From Chitinophaga sp. (GTDB lineage Bacteria; Bacteroidota; Bacteroidia; Chitinophagales; Chitinophagaceae), in contig NZ_JAFAIX010000012.1 in the NCBI RefSeq assembly GCF_019236475.1, positions 62,001 to 126,000 of the forward strand: a DNA stretch of 64,000 nt, in the 5' to 3' direction. The notes beneath the pieces are model-generated. The model saw only the letters and a program-made list of their open reading frames with translations. It was not told the origin of the DNA and ran no database searches. Below, in pieces: positions 1-9,744 of this stretch; the stretch's first letter is position 1, and each line of letters begins with the position of its first letter. A program made the translations under genes and the position numbers.

Positions 1-540
1 TCCTCATCAAAGTGGAAGAAACTATAGCTGTAACCTGTGGCATAATTGATACGGCCGCTCAGGTTAATCCCTATCCCCAATATCTTTTCTCTCGGTACCG
101 GTAAATCAGTGATGAACTGATTTATATGCTGACAGAGTTGTTCTAGTGATTCCTTGTTGTTATCCAGCTTATAAGGCAGATTTTCAACAGTACTAATAAG
201 GTTTTTCTGTAGATCGGATAGCCCTAGGTTCAGGTGGTTCTGTTTAATATCTACGCCAATAAAAAAAGCAGAATCCGGCACCAGACCATATAGATTAGGT
301 TTTCTTCCACCTGTTGATTCCACTTTTCCATAATCTTTTACCAGTCCGTCCTGAATAAGATCGTTCAGCAGGGTGGTTACTTTGGGGGCGCTGAGGTTAA
401 GCTCCTTGCACATATCAGCAATAGTAGCATTGCCGATATTGGCAAAATAGGCCAGGGCAGCCTTTTTTAGGTTGATGTTCTTGTACGCTACTCCGGTGAC
501 ATTTTCACTGTTTAGCTCTTCAAAGAATGTTTTAGACATA
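1..540 (-). CDS. ROK family transcriptional regulator, partial (runs off the left edge)
   Basis: Reverse-strand reading from ATG at 540: MSKTFFEELNSENVTGVAYKNINLKKAALAYFANIGNATIADMCKELNLSAPKVTTLLNDLIQDGLVKDYGKVESTGGRKPNLYGL...GVDIKQNHLNLGLSDL. This is a winged HTH followed by a ROK N-terminal region with the STGGRKP motif. It is not in the ORF track, probably because it is truncated. Confidence 0.88.
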
Positions 541-742
541 ACCGGTTGATTGCTTTTGCGAATTTTATGATCCAATTTAAGCCCCTGAATTTTAATTTTT
601 ATTAAAAAATATACGGCAAAAATCTAATAATTAATGAAAATTTCATCTTTTTGAAAATTATTTTCACAATTACCGTTAATAAAAAAATTATATTAAGTAG
701 TTTCTATAGTTTTTAAATTTATTTATTTACTTTAGTTCTACT

Positions 743-2614
743 ATGAAACATTTATCAACCTTAATCCACGGAACACTGCTATCACTATGCCTTTGCGGTA
801 CCACGGCCTATGCACAGCAATCACAAACTGATATCCTGATCATAGGAGGCGGCGCATCCGGCACCACCGCCGGCATCCAGGCTGCCCGCATGGGCGTTAA
901 AACCACCATTCTGGAAGAAAGTACCTGGCTAGGCGGTATGCTCACCGGCGCCGGAGTATCTGCCATTGATGGCAATAATAACCTTCCCTCCGGCCTCTGG
1001 GGCGAATTCAGAAACAGGCTCAGTCAACACTATGGCAGTCTCGGTGCACTATCTACTGGTTGGGTAAGCTATACTTTATTTGAACCTTCTGTAGGCGATA
1101 GTATCCTGAAAAGTATGGCCGCTGCCGAAAAATCACTTTCCATCCAATACGATGCCCACTGGACAAACGTCAAAAGAGAAAATAATAAATGGATTGTTAC
1201 CTATACTAAAGGAAAACGCTCTCAATCCATTATCGCCAACATTCTGATTGACGCCACCGAACTCGGTGATATCATGGCAACAACTGGCACTGCCTACAGA
1301 ACAGGCATGGATAGTCGTACCGAAACAAAGGAAGACGTAGCTCCACTGGAGGCCAATCATTATATCCAAGCATTGACCTACGTGGTGACACTCAAAGATT
1401 ATGGCACCGGTGCCGATAAAACTATTCCTAAACCAGCGGGATACGATCCAACGCCTTTCCTCTGCTGCTGCAGCGCCTCTAACCCTTATGGCAATAGCAA
1501 CAATGGTAAAATCGACTGCGATAAAATGATGGAGTATGGCAAACTTCCCAATCATAAATATATGATAAACTGGCCGGGATGTGGTAACGACTATCCATTG
1601 AATGTGATAGAAATGACGAGGGAACAAAGAACGGAAGCTTTGAAGAAGGCAAAACTGCATACTCTCCAGTACCTCTATTATTTACAGACAGCACTAGGTT
1701 ATAAACATCTCGGTATTGCAGATGACGAGTATCCCACTCCGGATAAACTTCCATTTATTCCTTACTACCGCGAAGCCCGTAGGCTGAAAGGCATTACCAC
1801 ACTGACTATTAACCATATCTCCAAACCATTCGACCAACAAGAAGCATTTTATCGTACAGGCATTGCCGTTGGTGACTATCCTATCGATCATCACCAAAGC
1901 AAAGACCCTGCTGTGCCGAAAATTGATTTCGGTAAAGCGAAAGTGCCTTCTTACAATATTCCACTGGGATCACTCATTCCTCAGCAAACTTCTTCTTTCA
2001 TCGTTGCGGAAAAAAGTATCAGCGTTACTAATATCGTGAATGGCGCTACCAGACTGCAACCCGTGGTATTGCAACTAGGACAAGCTGCTGGCGCATTGGC
2101 TGCTATCTGCATACATCATAATATACAACCAAAAGATGTACAGGTGAGAGAAGTACAGGATACGCTCCTCCATGCAGGCGTTTACCTGATGCCATACATG
2201 GATGTGAAGCCGGAAGATAAAAGCTTTGCAGCGATTCAACGTATAGGCGCTACCGGTATCATGCGCGGTACAGGCATTGCTTACACATGGGCTAATCAAA
2301 CCTGGTTCTACCCTAAAAGAGCGATCAGTGAATATGAATATGCGGAAGGCCTGAAAACCTACTACCCTACTGTAAGAAAATTAGATCCAACTGGCGAAGA
2401 CCTCACTCCTGAATTCATGGTACAGGCTTTAAAAGCGGCTGGATTGAAAGATATTTCCATTAACAACCTGGCGGAAAACTGGAACAAATTACAAACAGGC
2501 GCCACTTTCAAAGCGAACATGGCTCTGAACAGGGAATTAGCAGCGGTTATCACCGACTACTTCCTCCATCCTTTTGACCAACAGGTAGATTTTAATGGTC
2601 ATCTCCTGAAATAA
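743..2614 (+). CDS. FAD-dependent oxidoreductase (FAD_oxidored-type), secreted/periplasmic
   Basis: Signal peptide MKHLSTLIHGTLLSLCLCGTTAYAQ, then the dinucleotide-binding motif DILIIGGGASGTTAGIQAARMG. Confidence 0.88.
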   Translation: MKHLSTLIHGTLLSLCLCGTTAYAQQSQTDILIIGGGASGTTAGIQAARMGVKTTILEESTWLGGMLTGAGVSAIDGNNNLPSGLWGEFRNRLSQHYGSLGALSTGWVSYTLFEPSVGDSILKSMAAAEKSLSIQYDAHWTNVKRENNKWIVTYTKGKRSQSIIANILIDATELGDIMATTGTAYRTGMDSRTETKEDVAPLEANHYIQALTYVVTLKDYGTGADKTIPKPAGYDPTPFLCCCSASNPYGNSNNGKIDCDKMMEYGKLPNHKYMINWPGCGNDYPLNVIEMTREQRTEALKKAKLHTLQYLYYLQTALGYKHLGIADDEYPTPDKLPFIPYYREARRLKGITTLTINHISKPFDQQEAFYRTGIAVGDYPIDHHQSKDPAVPKIDFGKAKVPSYNIPLGSLIPQQTSSFIVAEKSISVTNIVNGATRLQPVVLQLGQAAGALAAICIHHNIQPKDVQVREVQDTLLHAGVYLMPYMDVKPEDKSFAAIQRIGATGIMRGTGIAYTWANQTWFYPKRAISEYEYAEGLKTYYPTVRKLDPTGEDLTPEFMVQALKAAGLKDISINNLAENWNKLQTGATFKANMALNRELAAVITDYFLHPFDQQVDFNGHLLK

Positions 2615-2619
2615 CACCT

Positions 2620-3312
2620 ATGAAAATACACCTTTCACTCATGGCCTGTGGCATTGTCTTTTCCACGTTATGCAATGCCCAGGTCCATGATACCGCGAAA
2701 GCGGCATTCGATTCCACGTATCACAATTACCTGTATGACTCCAGGTTGGCCTATTTCAAAGGATTGCCGGATACAAAAGATGAAATCATTTTCCTAGGAA
2801 ACAGTATCACTCATTGGGGCGATTGGGCGGAGCTGACAGGAAATTCACATGTGCGTAACCGTGGTATTGCCGGTGATATCAGTTATGGTATCCTGGCTAG
2901 AATGGATGAGGTGCTATCTTCCAAACCAGCAAAAATATTCCTGATGATTGGCGTCAATGATATAGGGCGCAAAATCCCACTGGAATTGACTTTGCAAAAC
3001 TATCGGCGCATACTGGCCATGGTGAAATCAGTATCGCCACACACCCGGCTTTATATTCAGAGTGTGTTGCCCATCAATGAATCGATTATCAACCGAGATT
3101 ATTATACAGGTACTAATGCAGAAATAAGAACAATGAATGCAGCAGTGAAGGCACTGGCTGTTGAGCAACAGATAACATTTATCAACCTATATGATCTGCT
3201 TGCTGATAAAGACGGCCAGATGCCCGCTGCATATACTTATGACGGTATACACCTGACCGCTGCTGCATACATCCGCTGGACCAACTATCTGCGCCAGCAA
3301 CGTTATCTCTGA
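2620..3312 (+). CDS. SGNH/GDSL-type hydrolase (esterase), secreted
   Basis: Signal peptide; block I-like FLGNSITHWGDW, GVNDIG, and C-terminal YDGIHLTAAAY. Confidence 0.85.
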   Translation: MKIHLSLMACGIVFSTLCNAQVHDTAKAAFDSTYHNYLYDSRLAYFKGLPDTKDEIIFLGNSITHWGDWAELTGNSHVRNRGIAGDISYGILARMDEVLSSKPAKIFLMIGVNDIGRKIPLELTLQNYRRILAMVKSVSPHTRLYIQSVLPINESIINRDYYTGTNAEIRTMNAAVKALAVEQQITFINLYDLLADKDGQMPAAYTYDGIHLTAAAYIRWTNYLRQQRYL

Positions 3313-3335
3313 TGCTAACCAATAAAATTACAACC

Positions 3336-4268
3336 ATGAAAATAACAGGTACATTCCTCGATGAAATAAGTCATGATATCCCCCATCAAAACTGGGGTCG
3401 CGCAGAATGGGATGCTGATTTCTCCCACATGAAAGCAATTGGCATCGATACGGTATTCCTTATCCGCAGCGGTTTTCAGCGCTGGCTCACCTACCCTTCC
3501 AAGGTATTGATGAAAGAAGAATCCTGCTATGAGCCTCCGGTAGACCTCGTGAAAATGTTCCTGGAACTGGCAGACAAACACCATATGAAATTTTACTTCG
3601 GTCTGTATGATAGCGGCAAATACTGGTGGAAAGGGGATTTCCAAAAAGAGGTAGACATCAACCTGAAAGTAATTGATGAGGTGTGGAAAACATATGGTCA
3701 TCATAAATCTTTCCAAGGCTGGTACCTGACGCAGGAAGTGAGTCGCAGAACTGGAAAAGTAATTGACCTGTATGCCAAACTGGGAAAGCATTGTAAAGAT
3801 ATTTCGGGGGGACTGCCAACCCTCATTTCTCCATGGATCGATGGAAAAAAGGCCGTGATGGCCGCTTCTGGTTCGTTATCTAAAGAAGATGCTGTGTCTC
3901 TTAAACAGCATGAAGCAGAATGGAGCGAAATATTCGACGGTATCAAAGGTGTAGTGGATGCATGCGCATTCCAGGATGGTCATATTGAATTTTATGAGTT
4001 GCCCGACTTCTTTGCTGTCAACAAAATGATCGCAGATAAATACGGTATCCAATGCTGGACCAATGCCGAATCCTTTGACCGCGATATGCCGATCAAATTC
4101 TTTCCAATCAAATTTGAGAAACTGCGCATGAAGCTAGAAGCCGCTCGCAAAGCGGGTTACGATAAAGCTATTACATTTGAATTTTCACATTTCATGAGCC
4201 CACAATCTGCCTATCTCCAGGCAGGACACCTCTATAACCGCTATAAAGAATACATTAAAACCCTCTGA
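3336..4268 (+). CDS. DUF4434-type TIM-barrel protein (putative glycoside-active)
   Basis: ITGTFLDEISHDIPHQNWGRAEWDADFSHMKAIGIDTVFLIRSG resembles DUF4434 proteins. The ORF opens at 3312; an internal ATG at 3336 is the likelier start. Confidence 0.72.
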   Translation: MKITGTFLDEISHDIPHQNWGRAEWDADFSHMKAIGIDTVFLIRSGFQRWLTYPSKVLMKEESCYEPPVDLVKMFLELADKHHMKFYFGLYDSGKYWWKGDFQKEVDINLKVIDEVWKTYGHHKSFQGWYLTQEVSRRTGKVIDLYAKLGKHCKDISGGLPTLISPWIDGKKAVMAASGSLSKEDAVSLKQHEAEWSEIFDGIKGVVDACAFQDGHIEFYELPDFFAVNKMIADKYGIQCWTNAESFDRDMPIKFFPIKFEKLRMKLEAARKAGYDKAITFEFSHFMSPQSAYLQAGHLYNRYKEYIKTL

Positions 4269-4273
4269 GAACA

Positions 4274-5473
4274 ATGACTGCTGGATTTAAGGAATACGCT
4301 GATTTATATCGGAAGAATTTATTGGAAGACGTCGTACCCTTCTGGATGAAACATTCCCCGGACAATGAGCATGGTGGCTATTTCACTTGCCTAGACCGCG
4401 CCGGAAACGCCTTCGATACGGATAAATTCATCTGGCTACAATGCCGGGAAGTATGGTGTTTTAGTATGCTGTACAATAAGGTGGAGAAAAAACAGGAATG
4501 GCTGGACATGGCCATACAAGGCGCTGAATTTCTCCGCAAACACGGTCGGGATAAAGAGGGCAACTGGTATTTCTCTTTGACCCGTTCCGGAGCCCCTATC
4601 ATCGAGGCTTACAACATTTTCTCGGACTGCTTTGCTGCCATGGCTTTCGGGCAACTGTACCAAGCCACTGGCAACCAAGATTATAGCAAGATTGCATCGG
4701 ATACTTTCTTCAATATCCTGAAAAGACAAGGCAATCCTAAAGGTCGATTTAATAAGGCTTTCCCCGGAACCAGACCTTTGCAAAACTTTGCACTACCGAT
4801 GATCCTATGTAACCTCGTACTAGAAATAGAACCGCTACTAGATAAACAATTAGTTGCAGATACTATCCAGCATGGTGTGCATACGGTAATGGATATATTT
4901 TATCAGCATGACACCGGACTGATCCTGGAAAACACCACGCCAGAAGGCCACTTCTCCGACTCTTTCGACGGTCGTCTCATCAATCCTGGTCATGGCCTGG
5001 AAGCCATGTGGTTTATCATGGACCTGGCTACTCGCACCAACGACCAGGCTCTAATGCATAAAGCGAAGGACATTACACTGAATATCCTGGAATACGGATG
5101 GGATGAGGAATACGGCGGTATCTTCTATTTCCTGGACATCAAAGGCGCGCCCCCTCAGCAACTGGAATGGGACCAAAAACTTTGGTGGGTACACATCGAA
5201 ACAATTATCAGTTTGCTCAAAGGATACCTGCATACCGGCGATCCTAAATGCATGGAATGGTTCAAAAAAGTACATGATTATACCTGGGCCAGATTCCCGG
5301 ACCCTAAATATGGCGAATGGTTTGGTTATCTTAACAGGCAAGGACAACCACTGTTACCATTAAAAGGTGGTAAATGGAAAGGTTGTTTCCACGTTCCGCG
5401 GGGATTGTACCAATGTTGGCAAACGTTGGAAGCCATCGCGGCCAAATATGAAGTTTTATCACCACAATCGTAA
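4274..5473 (+). CDS. AGE family epimerase/isomerase (N-acylglucosamine 2-epimerase-like)
   Basis: FWMKHSPDNEHGGYFTCLDRAG, WLQCREVWCFSMLYN, NPGHGLEAMWF, KGGKWKGCFHVPRGLYQC. Confidence 0.9.
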   Translation: MTAGFKEYADLYRKNLLEDVVPFWMKHSPDNEHGGYFTCLDRAGNAFDTDKFIWLQCREVWCFSMLYNKVEKKQEWLDMAIQGAEFLRKHGRDKEGNWYFSLTRSGAPIIEAYNIFSDCFAAMAFGQLYQATGNQDYSKIASDTFFNILKRQGNPKGRFNKAFPGTRPLQNFALPMILCNLVLEIEPLLDKQLVADTIQHGVHTVMDIFYQHDTGLILENTTPEGHFSDSFDGRLINPGHGLEAMWFIMDLATRTNDQALMHKAKDITLNILEYGWDEEYGGIFYFLDIKGAPPQQLEWDQKLWWVHIETIISLLKGYLHTGDPKCMEWFKKVHDYTWARFPDPKYGEWFGYLNRQGQPLLPLKGGKWKGCFHVPRGLYQCWQTLEAIAAKYEVLSPQS

Positions 5474-5478
5474 TTGCT

Positions 5479-6705
5479 ATGCCAATCATCTCCAACAGTC
5501 TGCAAGACCAGCCTGTCGCAGACACGCGACAGTCCTACACGCCGGCATTAATTTCACTGGCCGTATTGTATTTCATGATGGGATTTATCACCTGTCTAAA
5601 TGATACGCTGGTACCGTTTTTCAAGAAAGGATTCACACTAACATATTCACAATCCAGCCTGGTACAGTTTTACTTTTTCCTCACCTATGGCGTGATGTCT
5701 ATACCTGCAGGAAGAATTGTCATGCAGACGGGATATAAAAAGGGTATGGTATTGGGGTTTGGCATTGCTGCTATCGGTGGACTTCTGTTCTATCCTGCCT
5801 CTGTTTTTCATGAGTATGCATTATTCCTTGCAGCCTTGTTTGTGGTAGCTATAGGCATTGTATTGCTGCAAGTAGCTGCCAATCCATATATCACTGTTTT
5901 AGGGCCTTCCCGTACTGCTTCTGCGCGACTAGCACTCATTCAGGGAATAGGTTCCTTGGGAACTACCGCTGCGCCTTTGTTTGGAGCACATTTTATTTTA
6001 TCCAAACTAGAAGATTCCAGTACTTCCAGTGAGGCGGTACGTTATCCGTATCTGGGAATTGCTGTATTACTGATGTTGATCGCATTTATTGTATCTCGTT
6101 TATCCCTTCCCGTTATACCGGTTTCTGCTGGGGAGAAAGAAAATAGTCGCGGGCTCTTTTCTTACAGGCAGTTGAACTTCGGCATTATCGGCATTTTCAT
6201 GTATGTAGGGGCAGAAGTAGCAGTGGGAACCTTTCTCACCAATTACATTGTAGACCTTTTGCATATTCCTGAGAAAGAAGCGAATAACTATGTAGCGTTA
6301 TATTGGGGATGTATGCTCGTAGGACGATTGCTGGGAGCGGGTTTATTGCGGATGTTGCGTCCGGGGATGCTATTATCTGTTTGTGCAGTGGCGGCAGCCG
6401 CTTTGATATTGATCTCTATCAACAGCACTGGCATGTTGGCAGTACGTTGTATGATAGCGGTAGGGCTTTGTAATGCTATCATGTTTGCCACCATCTTTTC
6501 CTTAGCTGTGAATGGCGTGGGTAAGCATACCACCGCTGCTTCGGGGTTATTGTCCACTGCAATTTGCGGGGGCGCCATCATCTCTTATTTGCAGGGTTTT
6601 GTGAAGGATCATTACGACTGGCATACTGCGTTCATGATACCATTGATCTGCTATTTGTACATATTATTTTACGGCCTGAACGGGCATAAACCTAAAGCCA
6701 TATGA
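5479..6705 (+). CDS. MFS transporter, FucP/GluP/NanT-like sugar permease
   Basis: LYFMMGFITCLNDTLVPFFKKGFTLTYSQSSLVQFYFFLTYG and many hydrophobic segments. Confidence 0.88.
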   Translation: MPIISNSLQDQPVADTRQSYTPALISLAVLYFMMGFITCLNDTLVPFFKKGFTLTYSQSSLVQFYFFLTYGVMSIPAGRIVMQTGYKKGMVLGFGIAAIGGLLFYPASVFHEYALFLAALFVVAIGIVLLQVAANPYITVLGPSRTASARLALIQGIGSLGTTAAPLFGAHFILSKLEDSSTSSEAVRYPYLGIAVLLMLIAFIVSRLSLPVIPVSAGEKENSRGLFSYRQLNFGIIGIFMYVGAEVAVGTFLTNYIVDLLHIPEKEANNYVALYWGCMLVGRLLGAGLLRMLRPGMLLSVCAVAAAALILISINSTGMLAVRCMIAVGLCNAIMFATIFSLAVNGVGKHTTAASGLLSTAICGGAIISYLQGFVKDHYDWHTAFMIPLICYLYILFYGLNGHKPKAI

Positions 6706-7595
6706 AACGTAGGGCATTCCTGAAACAGGGCGGATTGGCAGCAGGTATTTTGTTGTTGCCATCATTTGTCAAGGCTGCGGTAATAGGTGCCCGGAGAAGA
6801 GTCATCTTTGTGCACTTGCAGGGAGGTAATGATGGATTGAATACGGTGATACCGTATGGAGACAGCCGGTACAGCGAATTACGTCCTACCCTTGCCATTC
6901 CGAAGGGGCAACTGTTACGTATAAACGAAAAGTGGGCCTTTCATCCAGCATTACAATCACTGGTACCACTATACGAAAAACAGCAGATGCGCGTGATGCA
7001 GCAAGTTGGGTTTTCCGTTACGGAAAACTCTCATTATCATGCCGCACGCATCTGGCAAACGGGATGTCTGGAAGGGCAAGATTGTAATCACTGGCTTTCA
7101 AAAGATGTTATGGTGCAGGATTACAGCACATTGGATTACCGCGAAGCCTTGCAACGAACCGCCAAGGATATTCACGATGGTACATCTGCCCGTGTATTTC
7201 ATACTGCCCTTGATGGTTTCGATACCCATCAATTTCAGCGGGTCCATCATGACAGGTTGCTGGCCGAGTTCAGTGAAGGAATTTCCGGGCTGGTAAGCGC
7301 ACTCAAAGCCAGTGGGCAGTTTCCCGATACGATGATTGTGGCTTGGTCGGAATTTGGCCGTAGTGTGAAGGAGAATATACGGAAAGGAACCGATCATGGA
7401 GGGGCTGGACAGTTGTATATATTTGGCGCAAACCTGCAACAGGCAGGCATTGAAGATATAAAAGATAGTTTTTGGCAGGAGGATTCGGAGGTCCAGCGTG
7501 ATTTCCGAGGAGTTTATGCCGGAATAGCAGGTTGGTTGGGTATAAGCAGCCGTCTGGCACAAGTGGGTGGGCTGGAAACAGCACGCCTGGTTTAG
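6702..7595 (+). CDS. DUF1501 domain-containing protein, short variant with Tat-like signal
   Basis: MKRRAFLKQGGLAAGILLLPSFVKA; HLQGGNDGLNTVIPYGDSRYSELRPTLAIP; LDGFDTHQ; WSEFGRSVKEN..KGTDHGGAG; ATGA overlap with the MFS gene. Confidence 0.85.
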   Translation: MKRRAFLKQGGLAAGILLLPSFVKAAVIGARRRVIFVHLQGGNDGLNTVIPYGDSRYSELRPTLAIPKGQLLRINEKWAFHPALQSLVPLYEKQQMRVMQQVGFSVTENSHYHAARIWQTGCLEGQDCNHWLSKDVMVQDYSTLDYREALQRTAKDIHDGTSARVFHTALDGFDTHQFQRVHHDRLLAEFSEGISGLVSALKASGQFPDTMIVAWSEFGRSVKENIRKGTDHGGAGQLYIFGANLQQAGIEDIKDSFWQEDSEVQRDFRGVYAGIAGWLGISSRLAQVGGLETARLV

Positions 7596-7655
7596 AAAAA
7601 ATGTAAGTCCCTGTTATGCCCGCATCGTATAGCAGGGATTTCATTTATAATAGAT

Positions 7656-7685
7656 TTTGTTAATTGCTAAAAAAGAATACCTTTG
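7656..7685 (+). promoter_or_regulatory. Bacteroidota-type promoter upstream of tRNA-Leu
   Basis: TTTG (7656-7659), 18 nt spacer, TACCTTTG (7678-7685). Confidence 0.6.
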
Positions 7686-7739
7686 CAGTCCTTTGTTTAC
7701 CGCCAGTAAGCTGAAAAGCTTATGCAGCGTACATCACCC

Positions 7740-7821
7740 GCGGATGTGGTGAAATTGGTAGACACGCCAGACTTAGGATCTGGTGCCGCGAGGCATGGGG
7801 GTTCGAGTCCCTTCATCCGCA
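7740..7821 (+). tRNA. tRNA-Leu (anticodon TAG)
   Basis: GCGGATG...CATCCGC acceptor stem, anticodon loop CTTAGGA within CCAGA..TCTGG, variable arm, GGTTCGAGTCC T-arm. Confidence 0.95.
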
Positions 7822-8048
7822 CTACAAGAACAGCCAGCTATATGCTGGCTGTTTTTATTTAGTTCCCGGATCAAATCCTAAAATGGCCTAATCCCCTGGC
7901 TTTGATGGTCCCAGGCATGGTTAAAGTGTATTTCGTCTCCCTATAGTCCTACTTATAAAATATATTTTTAAACTGATCCTTACAGGGTAAAATTTTAGCG
8001 TTGAATTGCCGGCAATCTTCGATAAACATACTATCTTCGCGCTCTGTT

Positions 8049-8087
8049 ATATTGGGGTAAATTTCATAAATTCGTGAAATTCAATAT
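8049..8087 (+). other. Imperfect hairpin in the tig upstream region
   Basis: ATATTG-GGGTA-AATTTCA-taaattcg-TGAAATT-CAATAT: two perfect stem segments separated by a bulge. Confidence 0.5.
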
Positions 8088-8091
8088 TTTA

Positions 8092-8310
8092 AGCCGAAGG
8101 AAAGAAGACCATCAGGACAGGAAGCAAATGAAAATCTGGCTGGCATCAAGAAAAGAAGAATAGCATAGTGCCAATATGGCAACCTTATCCTGCTATAAGT
8201 CCCCTTTCTTTCTCAGTTTGGGTGTTCGGGTAAAGATTCAATCTCCACTTACCTTTCGGGGCATTCCGGGTAGAAAGTCCGGTTGATGACTGAATGACTT
8301 CATGGCAGAA
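8092..8310 (+). ncRNA. Candidate structured RNA or 5' leader upstream of trigger factor (unidentified)
   Basis: No supported ORF. Nested hairpins: ATAGCA..(TGCCA ATA TGGCA)..TGCTAT, GGTAA..TTACC, CCGG gtagaaagt CCGG; a possible long-range GCCGAAGG / CCTTTCGGGGC pairing. Confidence 0.3.
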
Positions 8311-8364
8311 AAATAAAACAGGAATTATTATTGCGTCTTAAAGAACATTTTATACAATTCAATT

Positions 8365-9744
8365 ATGGCAACCGTTACCAGAGAAAACATTGGTTTATTG
8401 AACGATAAGATCACTGTGAAAGTGAGCAAGGAAGATTACCTTCCTAATTTTGACAAAGCAGTAAAGCAATTCAGCAAGAATGCAAATATCCCAGGCTTCC
8501 GTAAAGGTATGGTGCCTGCAGGAATGGTTAAGAAAATGCACGGTGCCGCAATTTTCAGCGACGAAGTGTTGAAAACTGTGGAAAAAGAACTGATGGGTTA
8601 TATCCAGACTGAGAAACTGGAACTGTTTGGCCAGCCACTGTCTCTGGAAAAAGAGGCTAAAAACCTGGATCCTAACCAACCAGCAGATTACTCTTTCGAT
8701 TTCGAAGTAGGTGTTAAACCAGCTTTCGATGTAACTCCACTGGAGAACAACAAAACTACTCTGACCAAATATAAAGTAACTGTTACCGACGAAATGGTAC
8801 AGGAAGAAATCGAGCGTTTACAACTGAAAGGCGGTAAAATGACCGAACCAGAAACAATTGATTCTGAAGATAACGTTATAAACGTTAAATTCGAAGAATC
8901 AGATGCTGCTGGTAACGTGGTAGCAGGTGGTATCGAAAAAGAAAATGCATTGCTGGTTAAATACTTCACTCCTGCTATTCAGGAACAACTGAAAGGCAAG
9001 AAAGCAGAAGACAGCATTGTATTCCAACTGGCAACTTCCTTCGACGAACAGCGTCTGGGCTGGATCCTGAAAGATCTGGGCTTCGCTGCTGACGATAAAG
9101 AAGCTGCTAAGAAACACTTCAAACTGACCATCACTAAAGTAGGTCTGATTGAAAAAAGAGAACTGAATGAAGAATTCTTCAAAGAAGTTTACCCTGCAGA
9201 AACCATCGCTACAGAAGCTGATTTCCGCGCTAAACTGAAAGAAGAAATCGAAAAGTACTGGAATTCCGAAGCGAAAAACCACATGCACAACGATCTGTTT
9301 GAAGTGCTGGTTCACGAAACGCCAATTGAATTACCAAAAGATTTCCTGAAACGCTGGCTGCAAGTAGGTGGTGAAAAACCTAAATCTGCAGAAGAAGCGG
9401 AAAAAGAATACCCTGGCTTTGACCATCAACTGCGCTGGACTCTGATCAGTGATAAACTGATTCGCGATAATAAACTGGAAGTTTCTTTCGAAGAACTGAA
9501 AGAAAATGCAAAACAAAAAGTGTTGGGCTACTACGGTGGTGCTGCTGTTGACGGTGCTGAGTGGCTGGATAGCTACCTGGATCGTCTGTTACAAGATGAG
9601 AAATTCGTAGACCAGACTTACCGCGAGATGATTACCCAGAAACTGTTCGACTGGGCTGAAGCAAAGGTGACTATTAAAGAAGAGGAAATCAAAGCAGAAG
9701 ATTTTGTTAATTTACCTCATAAACATCACCATCATGAACATTAA
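8365..9744 (+). CDS. tig: Trigger factor (peptidyl-prolyl isomerase chaperone)
   Basis: Trigger-factor N-terminal domain (PGFRKGMVPAGMVKKMHG), immediately upstream of clpP-clpX; ends in a His-rich tail HKHHHHEH. Confidence 0.93.
   Translation: MATVTRENIGLLNDKITVKVSKEDYLPNFDKAVKQFSKNANIPGFRKGMVPAGMVKKMHGAAIFSDEVLKTVEKELMGYIQTEKLELFGQPLSLEKEAKNLDPNQPADYSFDFEVGVKPAFDVTPLENNKTTLTKYKVTVTDEMVQEEIERLQLKGGKMTEPETIDSEDNVINVKFEESDAAGNVVAGGIEKENALLVKYFTPAIQEQLKGKKAEDSIVFQLATSFDEQRLGWILKDLGFAADDKEAAKKHFKLTITKVGLIEKRELNEEFFKEVYPAETIATEADFRAKLKEEIEKYWNSEAKNHMHNDLFEVLVHETPIELPKDFLKRWLQVGGEKPKSAEEAEKEYPGFDHQLRWTLISDKLIRDNKLEVSFEELKENAKQKVLGYYGGAAVDGAEWLDSYLDRLLQDEKFVDQTYREMITQKLFDWAEAKVTIKEEEIKAEDFVNLPHKHHHHEH

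Noticed and set aside
8092-8310. tmRNA, RNase P RNA, SRP RNA or SAM riboswitch
   Set aside because: Short similarities only (for example TCAGGACAGGAAGCA and TGCCAATATGGCAACC). The diagnostic conserved cores (GAGGAAAGTCCGGGC of RNase P, tmRNA ends, complete SRP loop, SAM-I core) are not present in full, so it is left unidentified.
9715-9744. Engineered His-tag or vector contamination at the end of tig
   Set aside because: The tail is HKHHHHEH with clpP overlapping in a natural operon context, so it is a native His-rich C-terminus.
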